This document shows positions 40,841-49,163 of a stretch of DNA of 64,000 bases, one piece after another. The notes under the pieces are model-generated. The model was not told where the DNA came from. It searched no databases and saw nothing but the letters and a program-made list of their open reading frames with translations. The translations under genes and the position numbers were made by a program. Source of the DNA: Halobium salinum (GTDB lineage: Archaea > Halobacteriota > Halobacteria > Halobacteriales > Haloferacaceae); the NCBI RefSeq assembly GCF_026586625.1, contig NZ_JAODIW010000006.1, forward strand, positions 568,927 through 632,926, read 5' to 3'. The number at the start of each line of letters is the position of its first letter. Within the stretch, counting starts at the first letter, position 1.

Positions 40841-42823
40841 ATGTTGGACGACGTAGACGAGGGCCCGCGGTCCGCCCACCGGGAGCAGGTGTACGAGACG
40901 TTCGCCGACCGGAGCGTCGGCCCCGAAACGGCTATTCAGCGGGCGTTGGCAGTGGGTGTCGAACGATTCGACGTCGACGTCGGGCTCTTCACCCGCGTTT
41001 CGGACGGCGTCCGGTGTATCCTCGAGGCAGCCGGTGGGCGGGGCTTCGAGGCGGGCGACACCTGTCCGCTGGAGCGGTCGTACTGTCGGAACACTGTCGA
41101 CGCGAGCGGTTCACTCTGTGTCGAGAGCGCGGCGGACGCGGGGTCGATTCCGCGCGCCGCCTACGAGGACCTCGGGTTCGAGACGTACGCCGGCTGTAAG
41201 CTCGTTGTCGACGGAGCGGTGTTCGGGACTATCTGCTTCCTGGGGGAGAGAGAGCGCGACCGACCGTTCTCGGAGGCCGAGGAGCTGTTCGTCGAACTCG
41301 TCGCTCGGCTGGCGTCGCAGGCGCTCGAACGACGGAGCTACGAGAACCGGCTCCGTCGCCGGACCGAACAGGTCCTCGAGGAGAAACGCCGGCTGGAGGG
41401 GGTCACCCAGACGACGTTCGACCTCATCTACCGCATCGACTCGGCGACGGAGTTCACGTACGTCTCCCCCGCGGCGTCACAGCTGATCGGATACGACCCG
41501 GAGGAACTCCTCGGCCGGTCGTTCGCCGAGTTCCTGACCCCCGCGTCGACACAGGTCGCGATGGAGGCGTTCCAGAGTGTCTTCGCCGGTGAGCCGGTCG
41601 AGCAGGTCGAAGTAGAGTTCACAGGAGGCGACGGCGAGGTCGTCGTTCTGGAGGCGAACGTCAGACCCGTCTACGACGACGACGACGAGGAAGTCGTGGA
41701 GGCACAGGGTGTGGCGCGCGACGTCACCACCAGGCGCCAACAGGACCGCGAACTCCGAGTGCGCAACAGGGCGCTCGCGGACGCACAGTTCGGCATCGCC
41801 ATCGCGGACGCCACTCGGCCCGACTATCCGATCGTCGACGTGAACGACGCGTTCCAGCGACTGACGGGGTACCCCGAGTCGGAGGTGGTGGGAGAGAGCT
41901 GGCTGTTCCTGCGAGGCGAAGAGACCGACCCGTCGGCGTTGACGACCCTCTACGAGGCCGTCAAAGCCGGCGAACCCGAGACCGTTCAACTGCTCGGCTA
42001 CCGGCGCGACGAGACGCCGTTCTGGGTTCGCGCGTCGGTGTCTCCGGTGACCGACGACGCCGGCGCGGTGTCACACATCATCGGGTTCGTCGAGGACGTC
42101 ACCGAGCGTACCCGGACGGAACGGCTCGTTCAGCTCCTCAATCGGGTCCTCAGGCACAACCTCCGTAACGACATGAACGTTCTCGTCGGCTACGGCGCGC
42201 TGCTCGACGAGCCGGCGGCCCAACAGCCGCCCGATATCGGGCGGGTCGTCCAGTCGACGGCCGCCGACCTCGTCGCGCTGAGCGAGAAGGCGCGCGAACT
42301 GGAGCGGTACGCCCGACGGGAGCGCACCCCGACGCGGCTGGACCCGGCGGAGCTGTTCGCCCGAGCGCTCGAACCCCACCTCCCGGCGCATCCAGAGGCG
42401 GTCGTCGACGTCGTGGTGGAGACGGACCGCGACGTCTGTGCCGGTGCCGAGCTGGCGCGGGCGCTCGAAGAGCTGGTGGACAACGCGCTCGAACACGACC
42501 CCGACCCCGACACGCGGGTGAGCGTCACGGCTCGGGACGACGGCGACGCGATCGAGATCACCGTCGCCGACGACGGTCCGGGGCTCCCGGAGATGGAGGC
42601 CGCAATCGTGGAGGCGGGTCGAGAGACCCCGCTCGAACACGGCGACGGGTTGGGGCTCTGGCTGGTGAACTGGGTGGTCACCCGCTACGGCGGCTCGTTC
42701 CAGATTCGCGCGTCGGACTCGGACGAGGGCTCCGGGACGGTCGCGACGCTCCGGCTCCCGGCCGTCGGGACGGAGCAACGAGTCGAGGACGTCGCCCGTC
42801 GCCCAACGACGCTGTTCCGGTGA
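40841..42823 (+). CDS. Sensor histidine kinase with GAF and two PAS domains
   Basis: A 660-residue soluble kinase. Residues about 20-165 are a GAF domain, about 180-300 the first PAS (FDLIYRIDSATEFTYVSPAA) and about 305-420 the second PAS. The phospho-accepting His439 is in VLRHNLRNDMNVLVGYG, the haloarchaeal H-box. The ATP domain has ELVDNALEHD (N box), ADDGPGLPE and DGLGLWLVNW (G boxes). There is no membrane helix, so it senses an internal signal. The second PAS resembles the Bat/LOV type (VDVNDAFQRLTGYPESEVVG) but has Trp354 in place of the flavin-binding Cys. No response regulator is adjacent. Confidence 0.93.
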   Translation: MLDDVDEGPRSAHREQVYETFADRSVGPETAIQRALAVGVERFDVDVGLFTRVSDGVRCILEAAGGRGFEAGDTCPLERSYCRNTVDASGSLCVESAADAGSIPRAAYEDLGFETYAGCKLVVDGAVFGTICFLGERERDRPFSEAEELFVELVARLASQALERRSYENRLRRRTEQVLEEKRRLEGVTQTTFDLIYRIDSATEFTYVSPAASQLIGYDPEELLGRSFAEFLTPASTQVAMEAFQSVFAGEPVEQVEVEFTGGDGEVVVLEANVRPVYDDDDEEVVEAQGVARDVTTRRQQDRELRVRNRALADAQFGIAIADATRPDYPIVDVNDAFQRLTGYPESEVVGESWLFLRGEETDPSALTTLYEAVKAGEPETVQLLGYRRDETPFWVRASVSPVTDDAGAVSHIIGFVEDVTERTRTERLVQLLNRVLRHNLRNDMNVLVGYGALLDEPAAQQPPDIGRVVQSTAADLVALSEKARELERYARRERTPTRLDPAELFARALEPHLPAHPEAVVDVVVETDRDVCAGAELARALEELVDNALEHDPDPDTRVSVTARDDGDAIEITVADDGPGLPEMEAAIVEAGRETPLEHGDGLGLWLVNWVVTRYGGSFQIRASDSDEGSGTVATLRLPAVGTEQRVEDVARRPTTLFR

Positions 42824-42848
42824 CCGACGGCTCGGGAACGGACGACCG

Positions 42849-43409
42849 TTACAGTTCCGGCACGTCGTCGGGCGTGTCGAAGTCGTGGAAGTGCTCGCCC
42901 TCCTCCTTGCTCAGGATGTGGAGCGCCGCGGCGCCGCCGTCACCCGCCGAGATGATGGCCTGCCACTCCTCGGCGCGGACCATCGCGCCGGTCGCGTAGG
43001 CGTTCTCGACGCTCGTCTCCATCGAGAGGTCCACGTCGACGAGGTCGCCGTCGAAGTCACAGCCGAGCTCCTCGGCGAGGTCGCGCTTGGCACCCGTCGC
43101 GAGCACGAGGTACCGACTCTCGTACGACCCCTCGTCGGTCGTCACCCGGAAGCCGTCGTCGGTCGTCTCGACGCCGGTCGCGGGCTCGTCGGTCCGGACG
43201 TCGCCGCCGCGGTCGCGCACCTGCCCGCGGGCGACCTCCATGAACTCGCTCCCCGAGAGGCTCCGGTGGCCGAGGTAGTTGAACAGGTGCGCCTTGTGCA
43301 TCCACGTTCCGTCCCCGTCCAGCACGAGGGTGTCGAGCCCGTTCTTCGCCGTGAACAGTGCTGCGCTCAGGCCGGCGGGACCGCCGCCGACGACGAGTAC
43401 GTCCGTCAT
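42849..43409 (-). CDS. Small FAD-dependent oxidoreductase (thioredoxin-reductase-like)
   Basis: A 186-residue protein starting MTDVLVVGGGPAGLSAALFT; GGGPAG at 8-13 binds the FAD phosphates. The second half has YLVLATGAKRDLAEELG and the end motif NAYATGAMVRAEEWQAIISAG, as in thioredoxin reductases. The NADPH domain and the redox CxxC are missing, so it is a single-FAD-domain variant, common in haloarchaea. The electron donor and substrate are not known. It is convergent with the histidine kinase. Confidence 0.87.
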   Translation of the reverse strand: MTDVLVVGGGPAGLSAALFTAKNGLDTLVLDGDGTWMHKAHLFNYLGHRSLSGSEFMEVARGQVRDRGGDVRTDEPATGVETTDDGFRVTTDEGSYESRYLVLATGAKRDLAEELGCDFDGDLVDVDLSMETSVENAYATGAMVRAEEWQAIISAGDGGAAALHILSKEEGEHFHDFDTPDDVPEL

Positions 43410-43539
43410 ACGCTCCCTAGAGAGGGCGTGCCGATGGATAAAACGTGTTGTGCTCGTCGTTTTCGCCGGTTCTACGGGCTGTGTCACCAGTTTCACTCCG
43501 ATACGTCTAGTACTAAGTACGAAGCTCGTCTGACAAAGA

Positions 43540-43548
43540 TTTATTAGG
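43540..43548 (+). promoter_or_regulatory. TATA-like box of the HalOD1 gene
   Basis: TTTATTAGG lies about 45-54 bp before the ATG at 43594, so the leader would be about 25 bases. Upstream, at 43510-43520, GTACT-A-AGTAC is a small perfect palindrome. Confidence 0.5.
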
Positions 43549-43593
43549 TGTCATCCGTTTGTCTGCGCTGTCGACAGCGAGGGGGGACTTCGA

Positions 43594-43956
43594 ATGCTAG
43601 AATATCGGCACACCATCGACGGTAAGGACGAGGCGACCGCACCACACACGACAGACACGACGGACGACCCGGACGGCACCGCCGACCCGGTCACGAGTCC
43701 GTCCCGACTCGTCTACCGCGCGGACGACGACCAGGCGCTCAGCACCGCGGTCGCGTTCGCGGTCGCCGAGTTCCGCGAGGTCGACCCCGTCGCCCTCGCC
43801 GGTGACACCGTCCTGGGCAGGACGGTGGACCTCGGAGCCTTGGACGACCTCCAGTCCCGCTCGGCCGACGAGACGGAGTGGAGCTTCGAGTTCACGCTCC
43901 CCGAAGAGCGCGTCACCGTCGAGAGCAACGGTCGCATCGTCGTCGCGAGCGACTGA
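43594..43956 (+). CDS. HalOD1 output-domain protein
   Basis: A 120-residue protein. Residues about 37-118 form the HalOD1 domain, with SRLVYRADDDQALSTAVAFAVAEFREVDPVAL, GRTVDLGALDDL and the C-terminal WSFEFTLPEERVTVESNGRIVV. HalOD1 proteins are thought to be output modules of haloarchaeal two-component signalling. The first 35 residues are acidic and disordered. It lies close to the histidine kinase at 40841 but is separated by an oxidoreductase gene on the other strand. Confidence 0.9.
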   Translation: MLEYRHTIDGKDEATAPHTTDTTDDPDGTADPVTSPSRLVYRADDDQALSTAVAFAVAEFREVDPVALAGDTVLGRTVDLGALDDLQSRSADETEWSFEFTLPEERVTVESNGRIVVASD

Positions 43957-44104
43957 GCAGCGGCACGGAGTTCTGCGGCGCACCCCGATTCACGAGCGAC
44001 GGCCCCACCGGGTACCGTGTCGTCGGCCGGTCCCGCGCCGCCGCGCGGGCCCTGCGCCGTCGGCCGACTCCGTGGTGACGCGCCGTTCCGCCGTCGTTCT
44101 CGTC

Positions 44105-44235
44105 TTCCTGCCGCCGTTTCGTCCTCCGCCGTCGTTCCCTCTTCCTGCCGCCGTTTCGTCCTCCGCCGTCGTTCCCTCTTCCTGCCGCCGTTTCGTCCTC
44201 CGCCGTCGTTCCCTCTTCCTGCCGCCGCCTCGTCC
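44105..44235. repeat. 37-bp tandem repeat, about 3.5 copies
   Basis: The unit begins TTCCTGCCGCCGTTTCGTCC and continues TCCGCCGTCGTTCCCTC. Copies start at 44105, 44142, 44179 and 44216, the last degenerating. The copies are almost identical and lie head to tail with no spacers. The unit length is not a multiple of three, so all reading frames across it are artefacts. It lies in a 390-bp gap between the HalOD1 gene and a membrane-protein gene. Confidence 0.88.
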
Positions 44236-44346
44236 TTCCATTGCCGTTTCGTCTTTCCATCGCTCGTCGGCTCGCCCGACGCCGAGGGTCCGGTCACCGC
44301 CGGCCCGACGTGAGGTATTACTCCCTGCGGAGCCTCATCCGTACTC

Positions 44347-44916
44347 ATGACCGACTCCTGGTCCAGCCGCCACCTCCTCTCCCTGTTGGTCGTCGCCCTG
44401 GCGGTCGTGCTCTCCCTCCTGGTCGGCGTCGTCGGCGCGGGCGCGTTGCTGGTCTTCGGCGCCTCCGCGGCGGTCGCGACCGACCTCTTCCCGTGGCTCG
44501 TGGCGGCCGCCTTCCTCACCCAGTCGACCGTCGTCCTCTGTGTCGCGGTGGTGTGGCTCGTCCTCTCCCGGGCGGCCTTAGCCGTCGGCGACCGACTCTA
44601 CCTCGGCGCGGTCGAGGCCGAGTCCGAGCACTGGTGGGCGGAGCGCCTCCGCCTCGCGGACCGTTTCGCCCCGCTCACCAGACACGACACCGACGCGGTC
44701 TCCCGCCTCCAGCGTCGGTACGTCGACGGTAACCTCGACGAGGCCGCGTTCGAGCGCGAACTCGACCGGCTCCTCGACGAGGGGGGAGCGGTCGACGAGC
44801 CATCGACGGCGTCCGACTCCGGGTTTGAGAACGCCGGCGGAGTCGAGGGCGTCGGTGCCGACCGCGACGGCGCGCCCGAGCGGGAGCGGTCGGTCGAGAC
44901 GGAGCGGGGAAGCTGA
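44347..44916 (+). CDS. Membrane protein with SHOCT-like segment
   Basis: A 189-residue protein with two or three helices at about residues 9-35, 36-55 and 60-80. The cytoplasmic part contains LQRRYVDGNLDEAAFERELDRLLDE, the pattern of a SHOCT (short C-terminal) domain, often at the end of membrane proteins. The final 45 residues are acidic and disordered. A GTATTACT box at 44313-44320 lies about 30 bp before the ATG. Function unknown. Confidence 0.78.
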   Translation: MTDSWSSRHLLSLLVVALAVVLSLLVGVVGAGALLVFGASAAVATDLFPWLVAAAFLTQSTVVLCVAVVWLVLSRAALAVGDRLYLGAVEAESEHWWAERLRLADRFAPLTRHDTDAVSRLQRRYVDGNLDEAAFERELDRLLDEGGAVDEPSTASDSGFENAGGVEGVGADRDGAPERERSVETERGS

Positions 44917-44982
44917 CTTCGGGTTGTCGTCGACGGCGAACGAATGCGGAGAACACCGCGACGGGACGGCCGTCCGGCCGGC

Positions 44983-45834
44983 TCAGACGCTCGGCGTCGC
45001 GCCCCGAATATCGCGGTAGAACGCGACGGAGTACGCGCTGAACAGGCCGCCCATCAGCGTCCCGCCGACGAGGACGACGGCCGAGAGGACGGCCACGAGA
45101 GCGAGCGACGGCTGTGCGACGCCGACCGTCGGCGCCGCGGGGGTCGGCGCCGGTCCGGTCGGCGTGGTGAGTAGCGCCGAGGTCACGCCGACGACGAGGC
45201 CGAACCCGCCGCCGACGAGACTCACGAACAGCGTGTAGCCGAACGTGCTGAGCAGGTTCCGGCGGACGACGGCCGCGCTGCGCTTCAGCCCGTCGACCGC
45301 GCCGAGGTCGTCGACGACGATGGCCTGTCCGTAGAACTGCAGGAAGAACAACAGGAGGAAGCCGACGAGCGCGACCAGCAGGACGACGGCCCCGACACCG
45401 AACAGGGCGAGACCCCCGCCGCTGCCGCCGGCGACGGCGGCGACTCCCATGGCGACCGCCGCAATCGTGACGACGATACCGAAGACGAAGCTCACGGCCA
45501 GCACCGCCAGGTACACGGCCAACAGCGACACGTAGTGCGCCTTGCCGGACTCGACGAACGTGGCGAAGCGGGTCTCGCCGTCGACCGCCTCGTTCGCGAG
45601 CCCGAGGATACCACCCATGAAGAAGGGGAGGACGAACACGAACACGCCGGTGAACAGCAGCGACCCGACGCTCGCGAGCCACGGGTCGAGCAGTTGAAGC
45701 GCGAACTGGGGGAGTTGGAGGAGGCTCAACAGCGCGGCGACACCGAACAGGACCGGGTTCCGCAGCGCGGCCCGGCCGCCGGTTCGGAGGGAGGACAGTG
45801 CACCCATGGTGGGGTCTCGTTCGATGGACGACAT
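44983..45834 (-). CDS. Multi-helix membrane protein, DUF7847-like
   Basis: A 283-residue protein with about six helices. Pieces such as ALRNPVLFGVAALLSLLQLP, VFVFVLPFFMGGILGLANEA, FYGQAIVVDDLGAVDGLKRS and VRRNLLSTFGYTLFVSLVGG match a common haloarchaeal family I believe is DUF7847, distantly like glycerophosphoryl diester phosphodiesterase membrane domains. The start may be the ATG at 45834 or the ATG at 45807 (MGALSSLRTGG). Function unknown. Confidence 0.82.
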   Translation of the reverse strand: MSSIERDPTMGALSSLRTGGRAALRNPVLFGVAALLSLLQLPQFALQLLDPWLASVGSLLFTGVFVFVLPFFMGGILGLANEAVDGETRFATFVESGKAHYVSLLAVYLAVLAVSFVFGIVVTIAAVAMGVAAVAGGSGGGLALFGVGAVVLLVALVGFLLLFFLQFYGQAIVVDDLGAVDGLKRSAAVVRRNLLSTFGYTLFVSLVGGGFGLVVGVTSALLTTPTGPAPTPAAPTVGVAQPSLALVAVLSAVVLVGGTLMGGLFSAYSVAFYRDIRGATPSV

Positions 45835-45986
45835 AAGCGTGGGTGGCTCGTCCCCGTTCACACGTGACCGACCACGTAACGACAAGGTGTGTTATACGCT
45901 CGGCGTCGTCCGGTCCTCGGAGGCCGGAGTCGGTACCTAATCCTTTGGGAGCATCCGGTTTCCCACTCCCGCCCACACGGTGTACT

Positions 45987-46343
45987 ATGTCGGAATGCCT
46001 GACCTGCGCGGACGAACTCGGAAAGCCCGGCGAGCACCGGTATCGGCTCGGCCCGGTCGACTCCTTCGACTGGCTCGGCGAACTCTGTGTGGACTGCGGT
46101 GCGGACCTCCTCGAACGCGCCGACGAGGGGTCGTGTCTCTGTTGTGGCGACGCCGCCGACTACAGCGTCCGGCGGCTCGCCCACACCGGTACGGAGGCGA
46201 ACACACGGAGCTACGCCCCCGACCGCAGCCGCGCCGCGTTCTGCGAGGGGCACGTGGGCGAGTGGTCGCCGACGACGGACGGGAGCGTCGCCGACACCGC
46301 CGACGAGTCGAGCGCACCGGCGTCTGGCCGAATCGAGGGCTGA
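45987..46343 (+). CDS. Cysteine-rich zinc-binding protein
   Basis: A 118-residue protein with Cys4-x2-Cys7 (CLTC), Cys34-x2-Cys37 (CVDC) and Cys50-x-Cys52-Cys53 (CLCCG). At least one zinc site is likely. A later CxxH (CEGH) may complete another. The C-terminal third is acidic and disordered. No DNA-binding motif is clear. Probably monocistronic; AT-richer sequence at 45887-45900 (GTGTTATACG) may be its promoter. Confidence 0.75.
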   Translation: MSECLTCADELGKPGEHRYRLGPVDSFDWLGELCVDCGADLLERADEGSCLCCGDAADYSVRRLAHTGTEANTRSYAPDRSRAAFCEGHVGEWSPTTDGSVADTADESSAPASGRIEG

Positions 46344-46600
46344 GTGAGGCGCCGGGCATCCTTCCCGGCCCCCGGCCTCGCTCCCTCGTTCCCGCTCCTT
46401 TTCCTCCTCCTCGACACGGTCGCTTCCCGTCCTCCGTCGACTCCCTGCCTCGAAACGTTCCGTTCGCTCCGTGTTCTCCGTCGCTTCACGGTTTCTCCCT
46501 CGGTCCCGCTCACTTCCCCCAGGACGCCTTCGTGGAGGAGTGACCCCGAGCCGCGCGCGTATCACTTGGTTATATTACTCCGTGTCGACTACCGTCGGGT

Positions 46601-46918
46601 ATGACCGTCACCGCCGCGCTGACCGTGGCGCCGCTCGGCGACCCGGACGCCGACTTCGACGCGGAGATTGCGAAGGCAATCGACGCGCTGGAGCGCTTCG
46701 ACGTGGAGTACGAGACCCACCCGATGGAGACGACCATCGAGGCCGACGACCTCGACGAGGTGTTCGCCGCCGCGCAGGCAGCGAGCGAGGCCGTCGACGC
46801 CCGCCGCGTCCTGACGAGCCTCAAAGTCGACCACTTCCGTGAGGAGCAGCTCGGCGTCGAGGAGAAGGTCGACCGCGTGGAGGCCCACCTCGGCCGGGAG
46901 GCCCGGAGCCGACGATGA
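46601..46918 (+). CDS. Thiamine-binding protein, MTH1187/YkoF-like
   Basis: A 105-residue protein of the MTH1187/YkoF superfamily (DUF77), ferredoxin-like fold that binds thiamine. Family patterns are VTAALTVAPLGDPDADFDAE, AIDALERFDVEYETHPMETTIE and AAQAASEAVDARRVLTSLKVD. The strong TATATTA box lies about 28 bp before the ATG. Its stop overlaps the start of a solute-binding protein by 4 bp (ATGA), so the two are one operon and both concern thiamine. No TPP riboswitch is seen upstream. Confidence 0.88.
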   Translation: MTVTAALTVAPLGDPDADFDAEIAKAIDALERFDVEYETHPMETTIEADDLDEVFAAAQAASEAVDARRVLTSLKVDHFREEQLGVEEKVDRVEAHLGREARSRR

Positions 46919-48081
46919 GCCGCGACGCCGACCACCGGCACGACGACCGGTCGACCGCTCGATTCGACGGCCGGTCGACCGCCGGAGCGGACAGCCGCCA
47001 CACGTCGATTCGACGCCGGGCGTTCCTCGCCGGTGCGGGCGCCGCCAGCGTCGGGCTGGCGGGCTGTACCAGGTTCGTGCCGGGGACCGGTGGTGGCGGC
47101 ACCGCCGACACGCTCCGCGTCGGGACGTACCAGGCGTTCGTCGATGCGCCCAGCACCTCGGCCGGTGAGTGGGTGAAGACGGCGTTCGAGGAGCGCACCG
47201 GGAAGACCCTGGAGTGGGTCGTCCGCGAGAACGAGTTGAACGAGTTCATCCAGCGCCGTCAACGCGGCGCGCCGATGGAGGCCGACGCCTACCTCGGGGT
47301 AACACCGCAAGACCTCGTGCGCGCGGACGCGACGCTCGACGACGACACGCCGCTGTTCGAGGGGCTCGACACCTCACAGGTGGAGAACGTAGGGAACGTC
47401 GAGGACGCTTTCCGGTTCGACCCGCAGAACCGCGTGCTCCCGACCGGGGCGTCCTACGTCTGTCTCGTCTACGACGAGGGAGCGGTCGAGGCGCCGACCT
47501 CGTTCGACGACCTCCTGGGGGAGGCGTACGCGGACTCCCTCCTGCTCGCCAACCCCGAGAGCACCGCGACGGGGCTCCTCTTCTTACTCTGGTCGCTCAT
47601 GCAGAAGGGGGCCGACTCGTACCTCGACTACTGGCGGCGCCTGCTCGACAACGGCGTCCGGGTACTCGGCTCGTGGAGCGACGCCTACGCGGCGTACTCC
47701 GAGGGCGAGGCGCCGATGGTCGTCTCGTTCTCGACGGACCAGGTGTACGCCGCCGCCGAGGACCAGCCGATGAGCCGCCACCAGATAGCCTTCCTCGAGA
47801 ACCAGGGGTACGCCTACGTCGACGGCATCGGGAAGTTCGCGACGACCGAGCGCGACGACCTCGTGAACGAGTTCACCTCCTTCCTGCTCCAGCCGGAGGT
47901 CCAGCGCGAGACCGCCGTGAAGAACGTCGGCATCCCCACCGTCTCGAACGCGTCGTTGCCGGAGGAGTACCAGCAGTACGTCAAGGTGCCCGAGGAGCCG
48001 GTGCAGTACGGTTACGAGGAGCTCGCCGCGAACATGCAGAGTTGGCGCGACGAGTGGGCGCGGATGGCGGCCTCGCAGTAG
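46915..48081 (+). CDS. Thiamine ABC transporter substrate-binding lipoprotein
   Basis: A 388-residue extracellular binding protein of the ThiB type. The twin-arginine signal RRRAFLAGAGAASVGLAGC ends with lipobox Cys51. The mature protein has TLRVGTYQAFVDAPSTSAGE, GASYVCLVYDEGAVEAPTSF, LLLANPESTATGLLFLLWSL and VVSFSTDQVYAAA, as in ThiB. No permease (ThiP) or ATPase (ThiQ) gene follows; the next gene is on the opposite strand. It overlaps the YkoF-like gene by 4 bp. The 30 residues before the twin arginines are unusually long. Confidence 0.92.
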   Translation: MSRDADHRHDDRSTARFDGRSTAGADSRHTSIRRRAFLAGAGAASVGLAGCTRFVPGTGGGGTADTLRVGTYQAFVDAPSTSAGEWVKTAFEERTGKTLEWVVRENELNEFIQRRQRGAPMEADAYLGVTPQDLVRADATLDDDTPLFEGLDTSQVENVGNVEDAFRFDPQNRVLPTGASYVCLVYDEGAVEAPTSFDDLLGEAYADSLLLANPESTATGLLFLLWSLMQKGADSYLDYWRRLLDNGVRVLGSWSDAYAAYSEGEAPMVVSFSTDQVYAAAEDQPMSRHQIAFLENQGYAYVDGIGKFATTERDDLVNEFTSFLLQPEVQRETAVKNVGIPTVSNASLPEEYQQYVKVPEEPVQYGYEELAANMQSWRDEWARMAASQ

Positions 48082-48106
48082 CGCCGGCCGGCTCGTCCCC
48101 TCCGCC

Positions 48107-48769
48107 CTACCGCTCCGCTTCGTTCGGCTCCGGTGTCTCGGTCCGTTCCAGCCCGAGCGTGTCGGGGTCGAGACTGTAGTACGACTCCGTGACGGGGGCC
48201 AGACACACCACACGCGTGTCGCCGAAGCTCCCCTCCGCGTGCTGGTGGTGGTGACCGACCAGACAGAGGTCGGGTTCGAGCTCGCTCAGAATCCGGTCCA
48301 TCGGCCGACAGCCGACGTCGTAGCCGTCGGTGTGCAGAACGCCGTGTGGCGCCTCGTGGGCGAGGAACACGTCCACGTCGTGAAGCCCCATTGCGGCCTC
48401 CACCTCGGATTCGACGAAGTGGCGACGGCGAGCACCGACGAGCTCCTCGCGGGACTTCTCGTACTGCGTCGGCGCGTAGTTGCCTGACAGGCCGGCGAGT
48501 TTCAGGTCGCCGATCTCGAAGGCTCGACTGGCGACGAGGATGAGGTTCGAGACCCCCTCCACGTCGGGGTCGTCGCCCTCGCGGAGGGCATCGACCACGT
48601 CGAGGTCCTCGTTGTTGCCGGCGACGAAGTACGTCGGCGTCGGGAGGTCGTAGTGGCCGAGGTCGCCGAGTTGAAGGGTAACCGGAGCGTCGGCGGCCTC
48701 GTAGGCCGCCATCAGGGACGCCCGGTTCTCCGGGTCGTCCGCGTGAGCGTCGCCGAGGACCGTTATCAT
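48107..48769 (-). CDS. Metallophosphoesterase
   Basis: A 220-residue calcineurin-like phosphoesterase. The metal-binding motifs are in order: GDAHADD near the N-terminus, LQLGDLGHYD, VAGNNEDLD, an internal LAHEAPHGVLH, and LVGHHHQHAEGSFGDTRVVC. This is a typical dimetal phosphatase fold, with substrates ranging from nucleotides to phosphodiesters. The ATG at 48769 starts MITVLGDAHA. It is convergent with the thiamine operon. Confidence 0.9.
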   Translation of the reverse strand: MITVLGDAHADDPENRASLMAAYEAADAPVTLQLGDLGHYDLPTPTYFVAGNNEDLDVVDALREGDDPDVEGVSNLILVASRAFEIGDLKLAGLSGNYAPTQYEKSREELVGARRRHFVESEVEAAMGLHDVDVFLAHEAPHGVLHTDGYDVGCRPMDRILSELEPDLCLVGHHHQHAEGSFGDTRVVCLAPVTESYYSLDPDTLGLERTETPEPNEAER

Positions 48770-49163
48770 GTCGGTTGGTTCGACCGGCGTTCACCTAAGG
48801 CTCCCGCCTCAGTCACCCGTCTCGAAGGTTCCTCGCACGGCTCCGGCGAGTCCGACTGTGCTCCCACGCCGGGCGGGTGGTCCGAGCGGCGATTCGGTCG
48901 GGGAGCGGACCAGTCGGCGGAGGGGTCGGCCGCCACCTGCTTTCACCGCGGTTCGAACTAGTTTTATATAAAAATTCTAACCGTTTCATGGGTTTGGGTA
49001 CCGCGTAAACAGCCGGTAACCGCCACTTAGCAAAGGGGATGCATCTGTTGACGTCGGTAGAGCGACCGGGCGGCGTCGGACGACGTCCGGGGGCGACGAC
49101 TGGTCGTCGCGCCTCCGGGTCGGGTGCCACCGACGACGCCGTCGCCGGTCGACCCCAGCAACC
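48770..49163. other. Divergent intergenic region with an AT-rich island
   Basis: No supported gene. From 48957 to 48989 the sequence is AT-rich (TAGTTTTATATAAAAATTCT); the palindromic TTTATATAAA could serve promoters in both directions, but it is about 175-190 bp from both flanking starts. AAACAGCCGGTAACCGCC at 49008-49025 resembles AACCAGTCGGTAACCGCC at 62946-62963. Confidence 0.5.

Noticed and set aside
44105-44235. CRISPR array with 37-bp repeats
   Set aside because: The units follow each other directly without spacers, and no cas genes are nearby.
46344-46600. TPP riboswitch before the thiamine-binding operon
   Set aside because: The conserved CUGAGA and related pieces are absent, and the promoter lies about 30 bp before the ATG, leaving no room.
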